A DNA stretch of 58,188 nucleotides from an uncultured Bacilli bacterium (GTDB lineage Bacteria > Bacillota_I > Bacilli_A > RF39 > UBA660). Location of the stretch: the NCBI GenBank assembly GCA_934153675.1, contig CAKPFG010000007.1, forward strand, positions 1 to 58,188. Direction: 5' to 3'. Positions 7,944 through 16,636 of this stretch are shown piece after piece. The position numbers and the translations under genes are program-made. The notes beneath the pieces were generated by a model, which was not told where the DNA came from, searched no databases, and saw nothing but the letters and a program-made list of their open reading frames with translations. Numbering within the stretch: the first letter of the stretch is position 1; each line of letters begins with the position of its first letter.

Positions 7944-10281
7944 ATACAAATTGAAAATAAGTTTCATCTAAATTACTATATATTTTATTATTATATTTAA
8001 TTTTAAGTCGATATCTTCGATACCTAGCTCTAGATATCAATTCAACAATAGTTCCTTTTTTTAAGGTTAAAGATCTATTTATTTTATAATTTTTCTTTAA
8101 CTTACCATATATTTTATAATTCCAAACATTACCATTTTTTTGAGCTTTAGACATTCTATTATATAAATCAATACTAGAATCAGGAAATTCACTTTTTGTA
8201 TATTCTTTTCTAGAAACACTTGATTTTAAATTATTAAAATTACTAATGCTTGGTAATATTCTTAAAGGATTAATCCGTGATCCAATATTTATAGAACAAG
8301 AATTAGTATTTCTAATGTCTACGTGAACATGTGGAATTCTTGTACCACCCGTCATACCAGAATAAGCAATAATTTGACCTTTAGCAACATTTCCCTTTTT
8401 TACTACAAATTTTTTTAAATGGGCATAAATAATTCTATAACTTTTACCATTTATTTTAGTAGTTTGAATTAAAGCATTACCAAAGTCTTCATCATTATTA
8501 ATGCCATTTCCAACATATGTAGAGCAGATAGTACCATTTGCAATAGCATATACTGGTGTTCCAACCGGAATAGTTATATCCAACCCCTCATGACCTTCTG
8601 ATATTCCATATGCATAATGTTTATATCTATTAATCATTTTATCATGTTCCAACAATTGAAATTGTGGAGTAACTGGCCAAATAACTGAATTTAAATTATA
8701 AGTATTAGTCTTATAACTAGTAATTTTTGAATGACAAGAACTATCAGAATAAATAGCAATCTCCCCATATCTTTTTGCCATTATATCAAGAGTATTAATC
8801 ATATTCTTACTACTAGCTTTGCTACAATTTCCATTATAATGTAATTTTCCATTTTTATATGTTATCCATTTATAATAATAATTATTATTAAAATCTGATA
8901 AATTCATATTGATTTTTATTTTATATTTTCTTCTAGAATAAACAATTGTCGAATTAGTTTCTGGAGTAAATTTTACCGTTACAGCTTTTTTCATATTCAC
9001 CCACTGAGCATACATTGTTATAACCTCTCCGATATTACCTGTTTTAAAAACTACCTGTTGATCTTTATAATAAACATAACCATATTTACGACAAATATCT
9101 GCACTTACATATCCCTGAGAAGTTTTATTTCTATTTTTATAACAAGCAAACTGTCTACTACTATTATTATAAGCTTTCCAACCTATAAAGTTATACCCCT
9201 TTTTTGTATAATTATTTTTATTAAGTTTTGTATTGATTCCAAATTGAATATGTTGATTATTCATTTTTCCGGTACCACCATTAGAATCATATTTTAGAGT
9301 AAATGTCTTATTTTCTTCTTTCCCTAAATATTTTGATAAAACTACTCTATCTTTAATATCAACCTTATCATCACCATTTAAATCGGCGTTAATTATGCTT
9401 TGACTAGTTAGATTATAATTTAAACTGTTAGTTAAATATTTTGTTAAGTAAACTAAATCTAATTCATCTACTTTACCATCTAAGTTAATATCCCCATATA
9501 AAGCATTAGAAATTTTACTTTCTTGTGCTATTTTATTTTTATATGGAAGATTTTTTATTGCACTATTTTTATTCAAATAACGAATCAAAATATAAACATC
9601 TTCGGCATTTACTTTACCATCTGAATTTACATCAGCATTTTCACTATTCTTTAATTTATATTCTGAAAAATTAGCTAAACTTTTTATTAAATATTCTATG
9701 TCTAATTCATTTACTTTACCATCTGAATTTACATCACCATACAATATTTTATTTTTTTCTATTTTTTTAGCATCAACATACATTATACATTTGCTACCTG
9801 AAAGATAACCAACAGCACAAGTTTTCAATGTCCCTAAATTATATGTTTTATAAGTTGATACAACATCTTCCCCATTTAAATATTTAGTTAACAACTCAAT
9901 ATCAATAGATTCAACAGTACCATTTTGATTTATATCAGCTGCTGCAAACTGATACTTATCAAGTTCTGTACTGTTTAAAAATGCTTTTTCCATTAAAATA
10001 ATATCATCATTAGTTATTTTTCCGTTTAAATCAACATCTCCAACTAATATGGCATTTTTACTAACTTGGCATACCATTTTCCCATTCTTTTGGATTGGCT
10101 TTCCATCATCGCACTCAAAAACAATTACTGAATTGCCCATTAATTTATTAAATTTTCCGCATAACAAGGTAATTATAAAACCGATAAACATTACAATAAT
10201 TCCACATATTAAAATTTTGTTCCTTTTATTTTTCTTTAATTCTAAGTTACTAGGTCTACCGACATGTTTTTTCTTTAACAT
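7933..10281 (-). CDS. membrane-anchored dockerin-repeat / M23 (LytM) peptidase
   Basis: 782 residues. A short Lys/Arg-rich cytoplasmic start and one membrane helix (about 27-47) place the rest outside the cell. Six calcium-binding dockerin-type loops follow as GD/AD pairs, such as GDVDLNGKITNDD, ADINQNGTVESID, GDVNSDGKVNELD and GDINLDGKVDELD. Next is a Listeria-Bacteroides type beta repeat (LKYDSNGGTG to GYNFIGWKAY). A LytM/M23 metallopeptidase domain carries the Zn motifs GHEGLDI (HxxxD) and HVHVD (HxH), plus YAHLKKF. The tail resembles an SH3-like wall-binding region. M23 enzymes cut peptidoglycan cross-bridges. The MGNSV and Cys-Asp-Asp words after the helix recur in the dockerin protein at 17978. 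It has its own promoter. Confidence 0.9.
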   Translation of the reverse strand: MLKKKHVGRPSNLELKKNKRNKILICGIIVMFIGFIITLLCGKFNKLMGNSVIVFECDDGKPIQKNGKMVCQVSKNAILVGDVDLNGKITNDDIILMEKAFLNSTELDKYQFAAADINQNGTVESIDIELLTKYLNGEDVVSTYKTYNLGTLKTCAVGYLSGSKCIMYVDAKKIEKNKILYGDVNSDGKVNELDIEYLIKSLANFSEYKLKNSENADVNSDGKVNAEDVYILIRYLNKNSAIKNLPYKNKIAQESKISNALYGDINLDGKVDELDLVYLTKYLTNSLNYNLTSQSIINADLNGDDKVDIKDRVVLSKYLGKEENKTFTLKYDSNGGTGKMNNQHIQFGINTKLNKNNYTKKGYNFIGWKAYNNSSRQFACYKNRNKTSQGYVSADICRKYGYVYYKDQQVVFKTGNIGEVITMYAQWVNMKKAVTVKFTPETNSTIVYSRRKYKIKINMNLSDFNNNYYYKWITYKNGKLHYNGNCSKASSKNMINTLDIMAKRYGEIAIYSDSSCHSKITSYKTNTYNLNSVIWPVTPQFQLLEHDKMINRYKHYAYGISEGHEGLDITIPVGTPVYAIANGTICSTYVGNGINNDEDFGNALIQTTKINGKSYRIIYAHLKKFVVKKGNVAKGQIIAYSGMTGGTRIPHVHVDIRNTNSCSINIGSRINPLRILPSISNFNNLKSSVSRKEYTKSEFPDSSIDLYNRMSKAQKNGNVWNYKIYGKLKKNYKINRSLTLKKGTIVELISRARYRRYRLKIKYNNKIYSNLDETYFQFVWNN

Positions 10282-10304
10282 AAAACCACTCCTACTATAT
10301 CTAT

Positions 10305-10333
10305 ATAATATAATGTTATAAATTAAAAGTCAA
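10305..10333 (-). promoter_or_regulatory. sigma-A promoter of dockerin/M23 gene
   Basis: Minus strand: TTGACT (-35, 10328-10333), 17-base spacer, TATTAT (-10, 10305-10310), about 25 bases before the start codon. Confidence 0.7.
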
Positions 10334-10683
10334 TAAAATTTTAAAAAAAAATAAAGAGATAAAAAAATAAAGAGAAGAATATTTTCATAGCATTCTTTAT
10401 AAAAAAATATAATACAAAAAAATATAAATCATATTTTTATTTATAAAGACCGAATTGTTTATTAAAATATATAATATTTTTATCAAATTAACAGCTTTTT
10501 AATGACCAAGAACAATATCAAAATAAATATGCAAGTATCTAATCATTATTACTAAAAATACACACAATAACTACAGCACAAAATAATCTCTAATATTAAT
10601 TAATCTAATATTTATACTTTATATTACATAAAATTTAAAACATACTTATTTATAAGTTTTTTGTATTATAATTTATAAAAAAA
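10334..10683. other. AT-rich spacer without gene
   Basis: About 350 bases of very AT-rich DNA between the M23 gene and the aspS terminator. I see no open frame with a ribosome binding site, no tRNA and no strong hairpin. Confidence 0.5.
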
Positions 10684-10699
10684 ATAAGGATTACCTTAT
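10684..10699 (-). terminator. terminator of gatCAB-aspS operon
   Basis: Stem ATAAGG/CCTTAT with a 4-base loop followed by a long T-run on the minus strand. It overlaps the aspS stop codon. Confidence 0.7.
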
Positions 10700-12430
10700 C
10701 TTTATATGTGCCTCTCTAAGTTGTAATTCTGTAACTTCACTAGGACAATTCATCATCATATCAACACCCGATACACTCATTGGAAAGGCTTGTACTTCCC
10801 TCAAATTTGCCTCATCATTAAGTAGCATTAATATTCGATCAATTCCAGGAGCCATTCCAGCATGTGGTGGTGCACCATATTGAAAAGCATTATAAAGAGA
10901 AGCAAATTTTTCTTTTACAATTCCTTTTTCATATCCTACAATTTCAAAAGCTTTTTCAAGAGAATTAATATCATGATTTCTAACAGCACCAGATGACATT
11001 TCATAACCATTACATACAAAATCAAATTGGCATGCAATAATATCTTCTATATTTTCATGATCAAAAGCATCTTTACCATTTTTAGGCATACTAAATGCAT
11101 TATGACAAAAATCATATTTTCCTTCTTCAGTATTATATTCAAACATTGGAAAATCATTAATAATACAAAATTCAAATACATTAGGATCAATCAATGAAAG
11201 TCTGTTACCTAATTCCGTTCTAATCATACCCGCTTGTTTGGATGCTAATAATTTATTTTTATCAGCTATAAAAAATAATACGCTATCTTTTTTTAAATCG
11301 GCCCTTTTTACTAAATTCTTTCTATCATCCTCTGTTAAAAATTTATCGATAGGTCCTTTAAAAGATAAATCTTCATTTACAGTTATATAACCAATACCTG
11401 GCATGCCTATTGTTTTAGCATAACTAACAAGGTCATTAAACCAACTATTTGATTTGCTAGCTAAACCATCAACCTTAATAGCTCTTACTGTAGATGCCCT
11501 AAATGGTTTAAAACTACTTAAAGCAAAAATATCAGATATATCTATAATTTCAAGTGGATTTCTTAAATCAGGTTTATCAGTACCATATTTTAGCATAGCT
11601 TCATTATATGAAATTCTTCTAAATGGTGTACTACTTATCTTTTTATTGCTAAATTTAGTAAAAATATCAGTAAATATTTTTTCACCTATTTTATATACAT
11701 CTTCTTCCTCTACAAAAGCCATTTCAAAATCTAATTGATAAAATTCTAATGTTCTATCACTTCTACAATCTTCATCTCTAAAACAAGGGGCAATTTGATA
11801 ATATTTATCAAAGCCACTTACCATCAATATTTCCTTAAATATTTGAGGAGCTTGAGGCAATGCATAAAATTTACCCTTAAACTTACGAGATGGAATTATA
11901 AAATCACGTGCTCCTTCTGGTGATGAGGCAGTTATAATAGGTGTTTGTACCTCTGTAAATCCTAAATCATCCATTTCCTTTCTTATAAATTTTAAAAGTT
12001 CACTACGCATACGTATGTTTTTACTAACCTTTTCATTACGCAAATCAAGATATCTATATTTAAGTCTAATATCTTCTGATACTTCTTTACTTTTCATAAT
12101 TTCAAACGGTAATTCACTAGGGGCTTTACCTAATATTTCTAAATCTTTAGCTAATATTTCTATGGTACCAGTCTTAATATGATCATTATAATCAAGAGGG
12201 TCTCTTTTTCTTACCTTACCAGTTAATGTTATAGCAGATTCCTTTGTTAAATGACTAAACATATTATCATCATTACTTACCACTTGGATAATACCAGATT
12301 GATCACGAACATCAACAAATATAACGCCACCATGATCTCTTATATTAGCAACAAAACCAGCAATAGTAACACTTTCATTTACAAGGCTTTCAGTTATATT
12401 GCCACAATATATATTTCTATACTTACTCAT
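10691..12430 (-). CDS. aspS: aspartyl-tRNA synthetase, probably non-discriminating
   Basis: 579 residues, normal for bacterial AspRS. An N-terminal OB-fold anticodon-binding domain (VTIAGFVANIRDHGGVIFVDVRD) is followed by the class II catalytic core: motif 2 region FRDEDCRSDRTLEFYQLD and motif 3 GAPPHAGMAPGIDRILM. The bacterial GAD insertion lies between (about 290-400). It charges Asp onto tRNA-Asp. Because GatCAB and two tRNA-Asn genes sit in the same block, it very likely also mischarges tRNA-Asn with Asp as substrate for amidation. It starts 11 bases after gatB and is the last gene of the operon, presumably under the upstream T-box. Whether it discriminates cannot be proven from sequence by eye. 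Confidence 0.97.
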   Translation of the reverse strand: MSKYRNIYCGNITESLVNESVTIAGFVANIRDHGGVIFVDVRDQSGIIQVVSNDDNMFSHLTKESAITLTGKVRKRDPLDYNDHIKTGTIEILAKDLEILGKAPSELPFEIMKSKEVSEDIRLKYRYLDLRNEKVSKNIRMRSELLKFIRKEMDDLGFTEVQTPIITASSPEGARDFIIPSRKFKGKFYALPQAPQIFKEILMVSGFDKYYQIAPCFRDEDCRSDRTLEFYQLDFEMAFVEEEDVYKIGEKIFTDIFTKFSNKKISSTPFRRISYNEAMLKYGTDKPDLRNPLEIIDISDIFALSSFKPFRASTVRAIKVDGLASKSNSWFNDLVSYAKTIGMPGIGYITVNEDLSFKGPIDKFLTEDDRKNLVKRADLKKDSVLFFIADKNKLLASKQAGMIRTELGNRLSLIDPNVFEFCIINDFPMFEYNTEEGKYDFCHNAFSMPKNGKDAFDHENIEDIIACQFDFVCNGYEMSSGAVRNHDINSLEKAFEIVGYEKGIVKEKFASLYNAFQYGAPPHAGMAPGIDRILMLLNDEANLREVQAFPMSVSGVDMMMNCPSEVTELQLREAHIKIR

Positions 12431-12441
12431 AAAATTCCTTT

Positions 12442-13896
12442 CTATCTTTTTTCTATTTCTTCTTTAATTATTTTAGCTGTTAAAGAAGGATTAGCTTGAC
12501 CTTTTGTAGCTTTCATAACCTGACCTACAAAAAAGTCAAAAACATTTCTTCCCTTACGATATTCTTCTATTAAATCTAAATGATTATCTAAAATATCTAT
12601 TACTAGAGGACGTATTGTTTCTTCACCTACTTGTTTCAATCCAAGTTTTTTAACAATTACATCTGGTTTTTGTTTATCAGATAAACATTTATAAAAAACT
12701 TCTTTACTCTGTTTAGAAGATATTCTACCATCATTTTCCATTTGCATTAAATCAAATAGCATTTTTGGAGTTATAAAAATCTCATCGATGCTTAAATCAA
12801 ATTTATTTAAATGACCTAATATAACTGTTGTCAACCAGTTAGAAGCCTTTTTAGGATTACCACCTAATTTAATAACCTCTTCATAAAAATCAGATACTTT
12901 CTTATCTTTCACAATAATTGTAGAATCATATAAAGAAAGACCATATTCATTTATATATTTGCTTTTTCTCTCACTTGCTAACAATGGTATAGTTTTTCTT
13001 ATTTCATCAAGCCATTTTGTTGAAATTTTAAATTTTGGAATATTAGGTTCTACAAAATATTTATAATCAATAGCATCAACTTTACTACGCATATAAACTG
13101 TCGAAAGACTATCTTCATCCCAGCGTCTTGTTTGTTGAATCATTTTATCATATTCACCATTTTCTTTTAATTCAATTTGACGGGCTATTTCATAGTTAAT
13201 AGCATCCCTAACACCACCAAATGAATTAACATTTTTAATCTCAACTTTAGTACCCCAATTAGAAGGATCTTTTATATCTAAATCCTTAGACATAATAGAT
13301 ACGTTAACATCACATCTAATCTGTCCTTTTCTACTGTCTGCATCACTAATATCTGCATATTGATAAATAGATCTCATTGTTTCCAAAAAAGCTACCGCTT
13401 CTTCAGCATTATGCATATCAGGCTCTGTTACTAACTCTAACAAAGGCACACCAGCACGATTATAATTTATCGTTGAAAAACTTGAATAATGATCAGTTGA
13501 TGCGGCATCTTCTTCTAAATGCAAGTTATTAATTCTAACTGTTTTTTCTACTCCGTTACAATCATAAGTTAAAGAACCATATATTCCAACTGGAGCAGGT
13601 TTAGTTTCCTGCGTTATTTGATAACCCTTAGGTAAATCTGGATAATAATAGTTTTTTCTTTCAAAGTACATATATTCTGGCTGTTTGCAATTTAAAATCA
13701 TTGAAGCCTTTAAAGCCATTTTAACAGCTTCTTTATTAACAACTGGTAAAGTTCCAGGAAAAGCCATATCCACTGGTCTTATATTAGTATTAGGACTTTC
13801 TTTATAAGAATTTTCCGCCCCTGAAAATACCTTAGTATTAGTTTTACTAATCTCACAGTGCATCTCCAACCCAATTAATACTTGATACTTATCCAT
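12442..13896 (-). CDS. gatB: Asp/Glu-tRNA amidotransferase subunit B
   Basis: About 484 residues from the ATG at 13896 (MDKYQVLIGLEMHCEI). An AAGGAGG site lies 6 bases before it, and the extra codons upstream are merely that site translated. GatB binds the misacylated tRNA and, in its N-terminal cradle, phosphorylates the Asp or Glu side chain. The GLEMHCEI and RAGVPLLELVTEPDM motifs are clear. The C-terminal YqeY-like helical tail ends near KATKGQANPSLTAKIIKEE. The start overlaps the gatA stop by 8 bases, showing coupling. Part of the gatC-gatA-gatB-aspS operon. Residues for Zn binding were not examined. Confidence 0.97.
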   Translation of the reverse strand: MDKYQVLIGLEMHCEISKTNTKVFSGAENSYKESPNTNIRPVDMAFPGTLPVVNKEAVKMALKASMILNCKQPEYMYFERKNYYYPDLPKGYQITQETKPAPVGIYGSLTYDCNGVEKTVRINNLHLEEDAASTDHYSSFSTINYNRAGVPLLELVTEPDMHNAEEAVAFLETMRSIYQYADISDADSRKGQIRCDVNVSIMSKDLDIKDPSNWGTKVEIKNVNSFGGVRDAINYEIARQIELKENGEYDKMIQQTRRWDEDSLSTVYMRSKVDAIDYKYFVEPNIPKFKISTKWLDEIRKTIPLLASERKSKYINEYGLSLYDSTIIVKDKKVSDFYEEVIKLGGNPKKASNWLTTVILGHLNKFDLSIDEIFITPKMLFDLMQMENDGRISSKQSKEVFYKCLSDKQKPDVIVKKLGLKQVGEETIRPLVIDILDNHLDLIEEYRKGRNVFDFFVGQVMKATKGQANPSLTAKIIKEEIEKR

Positions 13897-15349
13897 GAAA
13901 TACCTCCTTGGCAATTTGACCTTTATAATTCATTGTTGATTCTATTGCATAAGCAATATTTAACACATTTACATCATCATAATTATTACCAGTTATATTA
14001 AGTGCAACAGGTAATCCATCTATAAATCCATCCGGGATAGTAATTGATGGAAAACCACCAAAATTGCCAATTTGTAAATGTTCTTCTAAAGCTTTTGTAT
14101 CCTTAGATAAAATATCTTTAGATCCATCTAAGTGTTTAGCAGGGCCTGTGCCAACCGGTAAAATAACTGCATCATATTCTTTAAATAATTCTTTCCACCT
14201 ATTTACAAGTAATCTTCTAACTCTTTGTGCATTATGAAAATATCTATCTTTATTTTGAGCTTGTAAAACATATGATCCTATTACAAATCTTCTTTTAATA
14301 AGTGGAGAAAATCCTTTCGTTCTATGGTCTTTCATAACATCTATATAACTTTTCCCCTCTCCACGAGGTCCAAAAATTAATCCTGTTAAATTAGACATAT
14401 TACTCGTTGCCTCTGCACAAGAAATTACAACATATACCGAAGCAAGAGCATCCAATAATTTTTGATCCACAGATACCTCTTCCACTGTAATACCAAGTTC
14501 TTTTACCTTATTTAATACATTTTTAAAATTTTCTAAATGTAATTTTAATTCTAAAGGAGCATCTTTATAATTTTCTATATCACAAAGTTCTTTAACATAA
14601 CATAATTTTTTTCCCTTAACATCTCCAGTTATAGATTCATAAAGATTAATATCTTTAGAATCCCAACTAGTCATATCATTACGATCTATTCCCTTCATAC
14701 CATCTACTACAATTGCAGCATCTTTAACACACCTAGTTAAACATCCACAATGATCAAGACTAGAAGCAAAAGGAAAAAGACCATAACGTGAAATCATACC
14801 ATAAGTTGGTTTATAACCAACTATACCACAATAAGCAGCCGGTTTACGAATTGAATCACCTGTATCTGAACCAGTTGCATAAGGATATACACCAGCAGCT
14901 ACAGATGCAGCAGATCCTGCTGATGAACCAGCACACATACGTGTTTTATCCCAAGGGTTTCTAACAATACCAGTATGACCGGTAGTTCCAGTACCACCCA
15001 TACCAAATTCATCCATTACAGTTTTTCCAATTGCAACTGCACCCTTACTTTCTAAATTAGAAATAGCAGTCGCCGTAAAAAAAGGAACATAATCTTTTAA
15101 CGTATTAGAAGAACCAGTAGATAAAATATTTTTAGTACTATAATTATCTTTTATGCCATAAGGTATTCCAGACAATAATTCCGTAATTTCTGTTTCTTTC
15201 GCATCATCTATAATCGTAACAAAACTATTACACTCCTCTTGATTTTTATGAGCTTTTGCTAAAGACTCATTTATTAATTGCTTACTAGTTACTTTTTTAT
15301 CAACCAAGCATCTATGTATTTGTTCAATACTCATACTCATGTAATCCAT
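13889..15349 (-). CDS. gatA: Asp/Glu-tRNA amidotransferase subunit A (amidase)
   Basis: About 486 residues from the ATG at 15349 (MDYMSMSIEQIHR). AAAGGTGG precedes it at good spacing, and the in-frame codons further up lie inside gatC. Amidase-signature enzyme that releases ammonia from Gln for transfer to Asp-tRNA-Asn or Glu-tRNA-Gln. The Lys-Ser-Ser machinery is visible: GIKDN, AGSSAGSAASVAAG and GSDTGDSIRKPAAYCG. The start codon comes one base after the gatC stop and the stop overlaps gatB. With tRNA-Asn and aspS here, Asn-tRNA synthesis is the obvious role. Gln-tRNA synthesis is also likely if no GlnRS exists. Confidence 0.97.
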   Translation of the reverse strand: MDYMSMSIEQIHRCLVDKKVTSKQLINESLAKAHKNQEECNSFVTIIDDAKETEITELLSGIPYGIKDNYSTKNILSTGSSNTLKDYVPFFTATAISNLESKGAVAIGKTVMDEFGMGGTGTTGHTGIVRNPWDKTRMCAGSSAGSAASVAAGVYPYATGSDTGDSIRKPAAYCGIVGYKPTYGMISRYGLFPFASSLDHCGCLTRCVKDAAIVVDGMKGIDRNDMTSWDSKDINLYESITGDVKGKKLCYVKELCDIENYKDAPLELKLHLENFKNVLNKVKELGITVEEVSVDQKLLDALASVYVVISCAEATSNMSNLTGLIFGPRGEGKSYIDVMKDHRTKGFSPLIKRRFVIGSYVLQAQNKDRYFHNAQRVRRLLVNRWKELFKEYDAVILPVGTGPAKHLDGSKDILSKDTKALEEHLQIGNFGGFPSITIPDGFIDGLPVALNITGNNYDDVNVLNIAYAIESTMNYKGQIAKEVFHG

Positions 15350-15350
15350 A

Positions 15351-15641
15351 TTATTCCACCACCTTTGGTACTCTAACTTCATCATTAATATAATCATCAC
15401 AATTTTTCAATAAATCATCTATTGAAACAGAATCCTCAACTACATCTTCCCTTAATTCATAAACAAAATCATCTAAAGTATGTGTCATTGGTACAACATT
15501 TTCAATATTATCTATTTCACATACCTTTTTTATATCGGAATCTATTATTTCAAATTCATCCAATACCATTTTATTTTCCTCTTCTGTAAGTCCAATTAAT
15601 AATTTATCAGCATAATCATCAACCATCTCTTTAGTAAACAT
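15351..15641 (-). CDS. gatC: Asp/Glu-tRNA amidotransferase subunit C
   Basis: 96 residues from ATG at 15641 (MFTKEMVDDYADKLLIGL), chosen because AGGAGG sits 7 bases upstream; a TTG two codons earlier is too close to that site. GatC is the small belt subunit that wraps GatA and stabilises its contact with GatB. The helical N-terminus and the PMTHTLDDF segment match the usual P-T-x-H-x-x-D pattern near the middle of GatC. First protein gene after two tRNA-Asn genes and a terminator-like hairpin. No separate promoter is visible, so expression probably depends on readthrough from the T-box transcript. Confidence 0.93.
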   Translation of the reverse strand: MFTKEMVDDYADKLLIGLTEEENKMVLDEFEIIDSDIKKVCEIDNIENVVPMTHTLDDFVYELREDVVEDSVSIDDLLKNCDDYINDEVRVPKVVE

Positions 15642-15668
15642 GTCCAATCCTCCTTTAAATATAAAAAA

Positions 15669-15688
15669 ACAAGTTCTAACGAACTTGT
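15669..15688 (-). terminator. terminator-like hairpin between tRNA-Asn genes and gatC
   Basis: Eight-base stem ACAAGTTC/GAACTTGT with a 4-base loop followed by seven T residues on the minus strand. It stands between the tRNA genes and the gatC ribosome binding site, so it could set the ratio of tRNA to operon mRNA. Confidence 0.75.
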
Positions 15689-15698
15689 AATAATCAAA

Positions 15699-15774
15699 TG
15701 GCGCCTAATGTAGGACTCGAACCTACGACCTATCGGTTAACAGCCGAGTGCTCTACCAGCTGAGCTAATTAGGC
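15699..15774 (-). tRNA. tRNA-Asn (anticodon GTT), copy 1
   Basis: Cloverleaf with encoded CCA. Acceptor GCCTAAT/ATTAGGC, discriminator G, anticodon GTT and T-loop TTCGAGT. It differs from copy 2 in one acceptor pair and one D-arm base. It is six bases downstream of copy 2. Confidence 0.95.
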
Positions 15775-15780
15775 ATTAAA

Positions 15781-15856
15781 TGGCGCTTAATGTAGGACTC
15801 GAACCTACGACCTATCGGTTAACAGCCGAGTGCTCTACCAACTGAGCTAATTAAGC
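15781..15856 (-). tRNA. tRNA-Asn (anticodon GTT), copy 2
   Basis: Cloverleaf with encoded CCA. Acceptor GCTTAAT/ATTAAGC, discriminator G and anticodon GTT. Its 5' end directly follows the T-box leader, so it must be cut out of the T-box transcript. Confidence 0.95.
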
Positions 15857-16048
15857 GTATTACTTTAGTCCGCTATTGGGACGAAATTTCCGCGGTGCCA
15901 CCCAAATTGTCATAAAATGACCTCTCATTAGTGATAACGGGTTGTCCCCGGCTTACGCACCAGATGAATGTTTTTCATAATACACTTAATTGTTAGCTCT
16001 CACCATATCTAACTCGCTTAAATCAGTTTATATTATTACTCTTTCATC
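15857..16048 (-). promoter_or_regulatory. T-box riboswitch, specifier AAC (Asn)
   Basis: Tandem T-box hallmarks occur on the minus strand. The base of Stem I pairs GATGAA with TTCATC. The AGAGTA loop-E side is followed by the GTTAG...CTAAC apical region, and the T-box sequence GGGTGGCACCGCGG pairs around to CGTCCC. On the 3' side of the specifier loop the triplet AAC (Asn), followed by A, sits just before the closing stem. It therefore senses uncharged tRNA-Asn. Downstream come two tRNA-Asn genes and gatCAB-aspS, matching that amino acid. I see no classical U-run terminator inside the T-box; only a weak GTCC/GGAC hairpin follows. Confidence 0.9.
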
Positions 16049-16082
16049 TATAGTTTTAACTTCCAAAAAAAGTTACAAATTA

Positions 16083-16111
16083 ATTATAGATGAAAAAATG
16101 TTCTTTGTCAA
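16083..16111 (-). promoter_or_regulatory. consensus sigma-A promoter of T-box operon
   Basis: Minus strand: TTGACA (16106-16111), 17-base spacer, TATAAT (16083-16088), a perfect consensus. Transcription would begin about 30 bases before Stem I of the T-box. Confidence 0.9.
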
Positions 16112-16129
16112 TACTATTTTTTATTTATT

Positions 16130-16430
16130 CATAAATTCGTTAATTTTCATTTAAATGTCCGTTTTAATAAAATAACGGAATTAAGTCTGATTATAGTATA
16201 ATATATATCGTTACTTTATAATTATAAAAAGATGAAAAATGAAAACATGGAAACTTAGTGAAGATAATAGAAACTATTTGTTCTTGCACCTCACACAAAA
16301 TTATATCGAACTCTACATAAACTATAAAAACAGCATTAAATCTAAAAAAAATTCGTAAAAAAACGAACTTTAGTCTAAAAATTTACGAAAAAAATAATAA
16401 AAAAACGCAATAATAATTACTGCCTTTGTA
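16130..16430 (+). mobile_element. internally deleted relic of IS30-like element
   Basis: The first part (to about 16290) matches the left end of the relic at 6.66 kb: TAATTTTCATTT, AATTAAGTCTGATTATAGTATAAT, and the transposase start with ATGAAAACATGGAAACT. The sequence then jumps to right-end words (TTTAGTCTAAAAA near 16370; AAAACGCAATAA near 16405). It is a short MITE-like remnant with no coding capacity. Confidence 0.55.
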
Positions 16431-16438
16431 TAAATAAA

Positions 16439-16468
16439 ACTTTCAATAACTTATAAATTATTGAAAGT
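16439..16468 (-). terminator. terminator of prepilin gene
   Basis: Eleven-base stem ACTTTCAATAA/TTATTGAAAGT with an 8-base loop. The minus-strand 3' side reads TTTTATTT. About 170 bases separate it from the prepilin stop; that spacer holds a small GC-rich patch at 16505-16545 of unknown origin. Confidence 0.65.
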
Positions 16469-16636
16469 TCTTTTAAATATTAGTAAGACTACTCACTATA
16501 TTATGAATAGCAAATCGCTCGCCACGGCAGAGCTATCTATCGCAATAATTTGTGAACAAATTATTATAAATTATTAAGTATCATTTACAATATATTTTTA
16601 GCTTTTCTTCTTTTTTAATTTCTGTTATCTTTTTGT

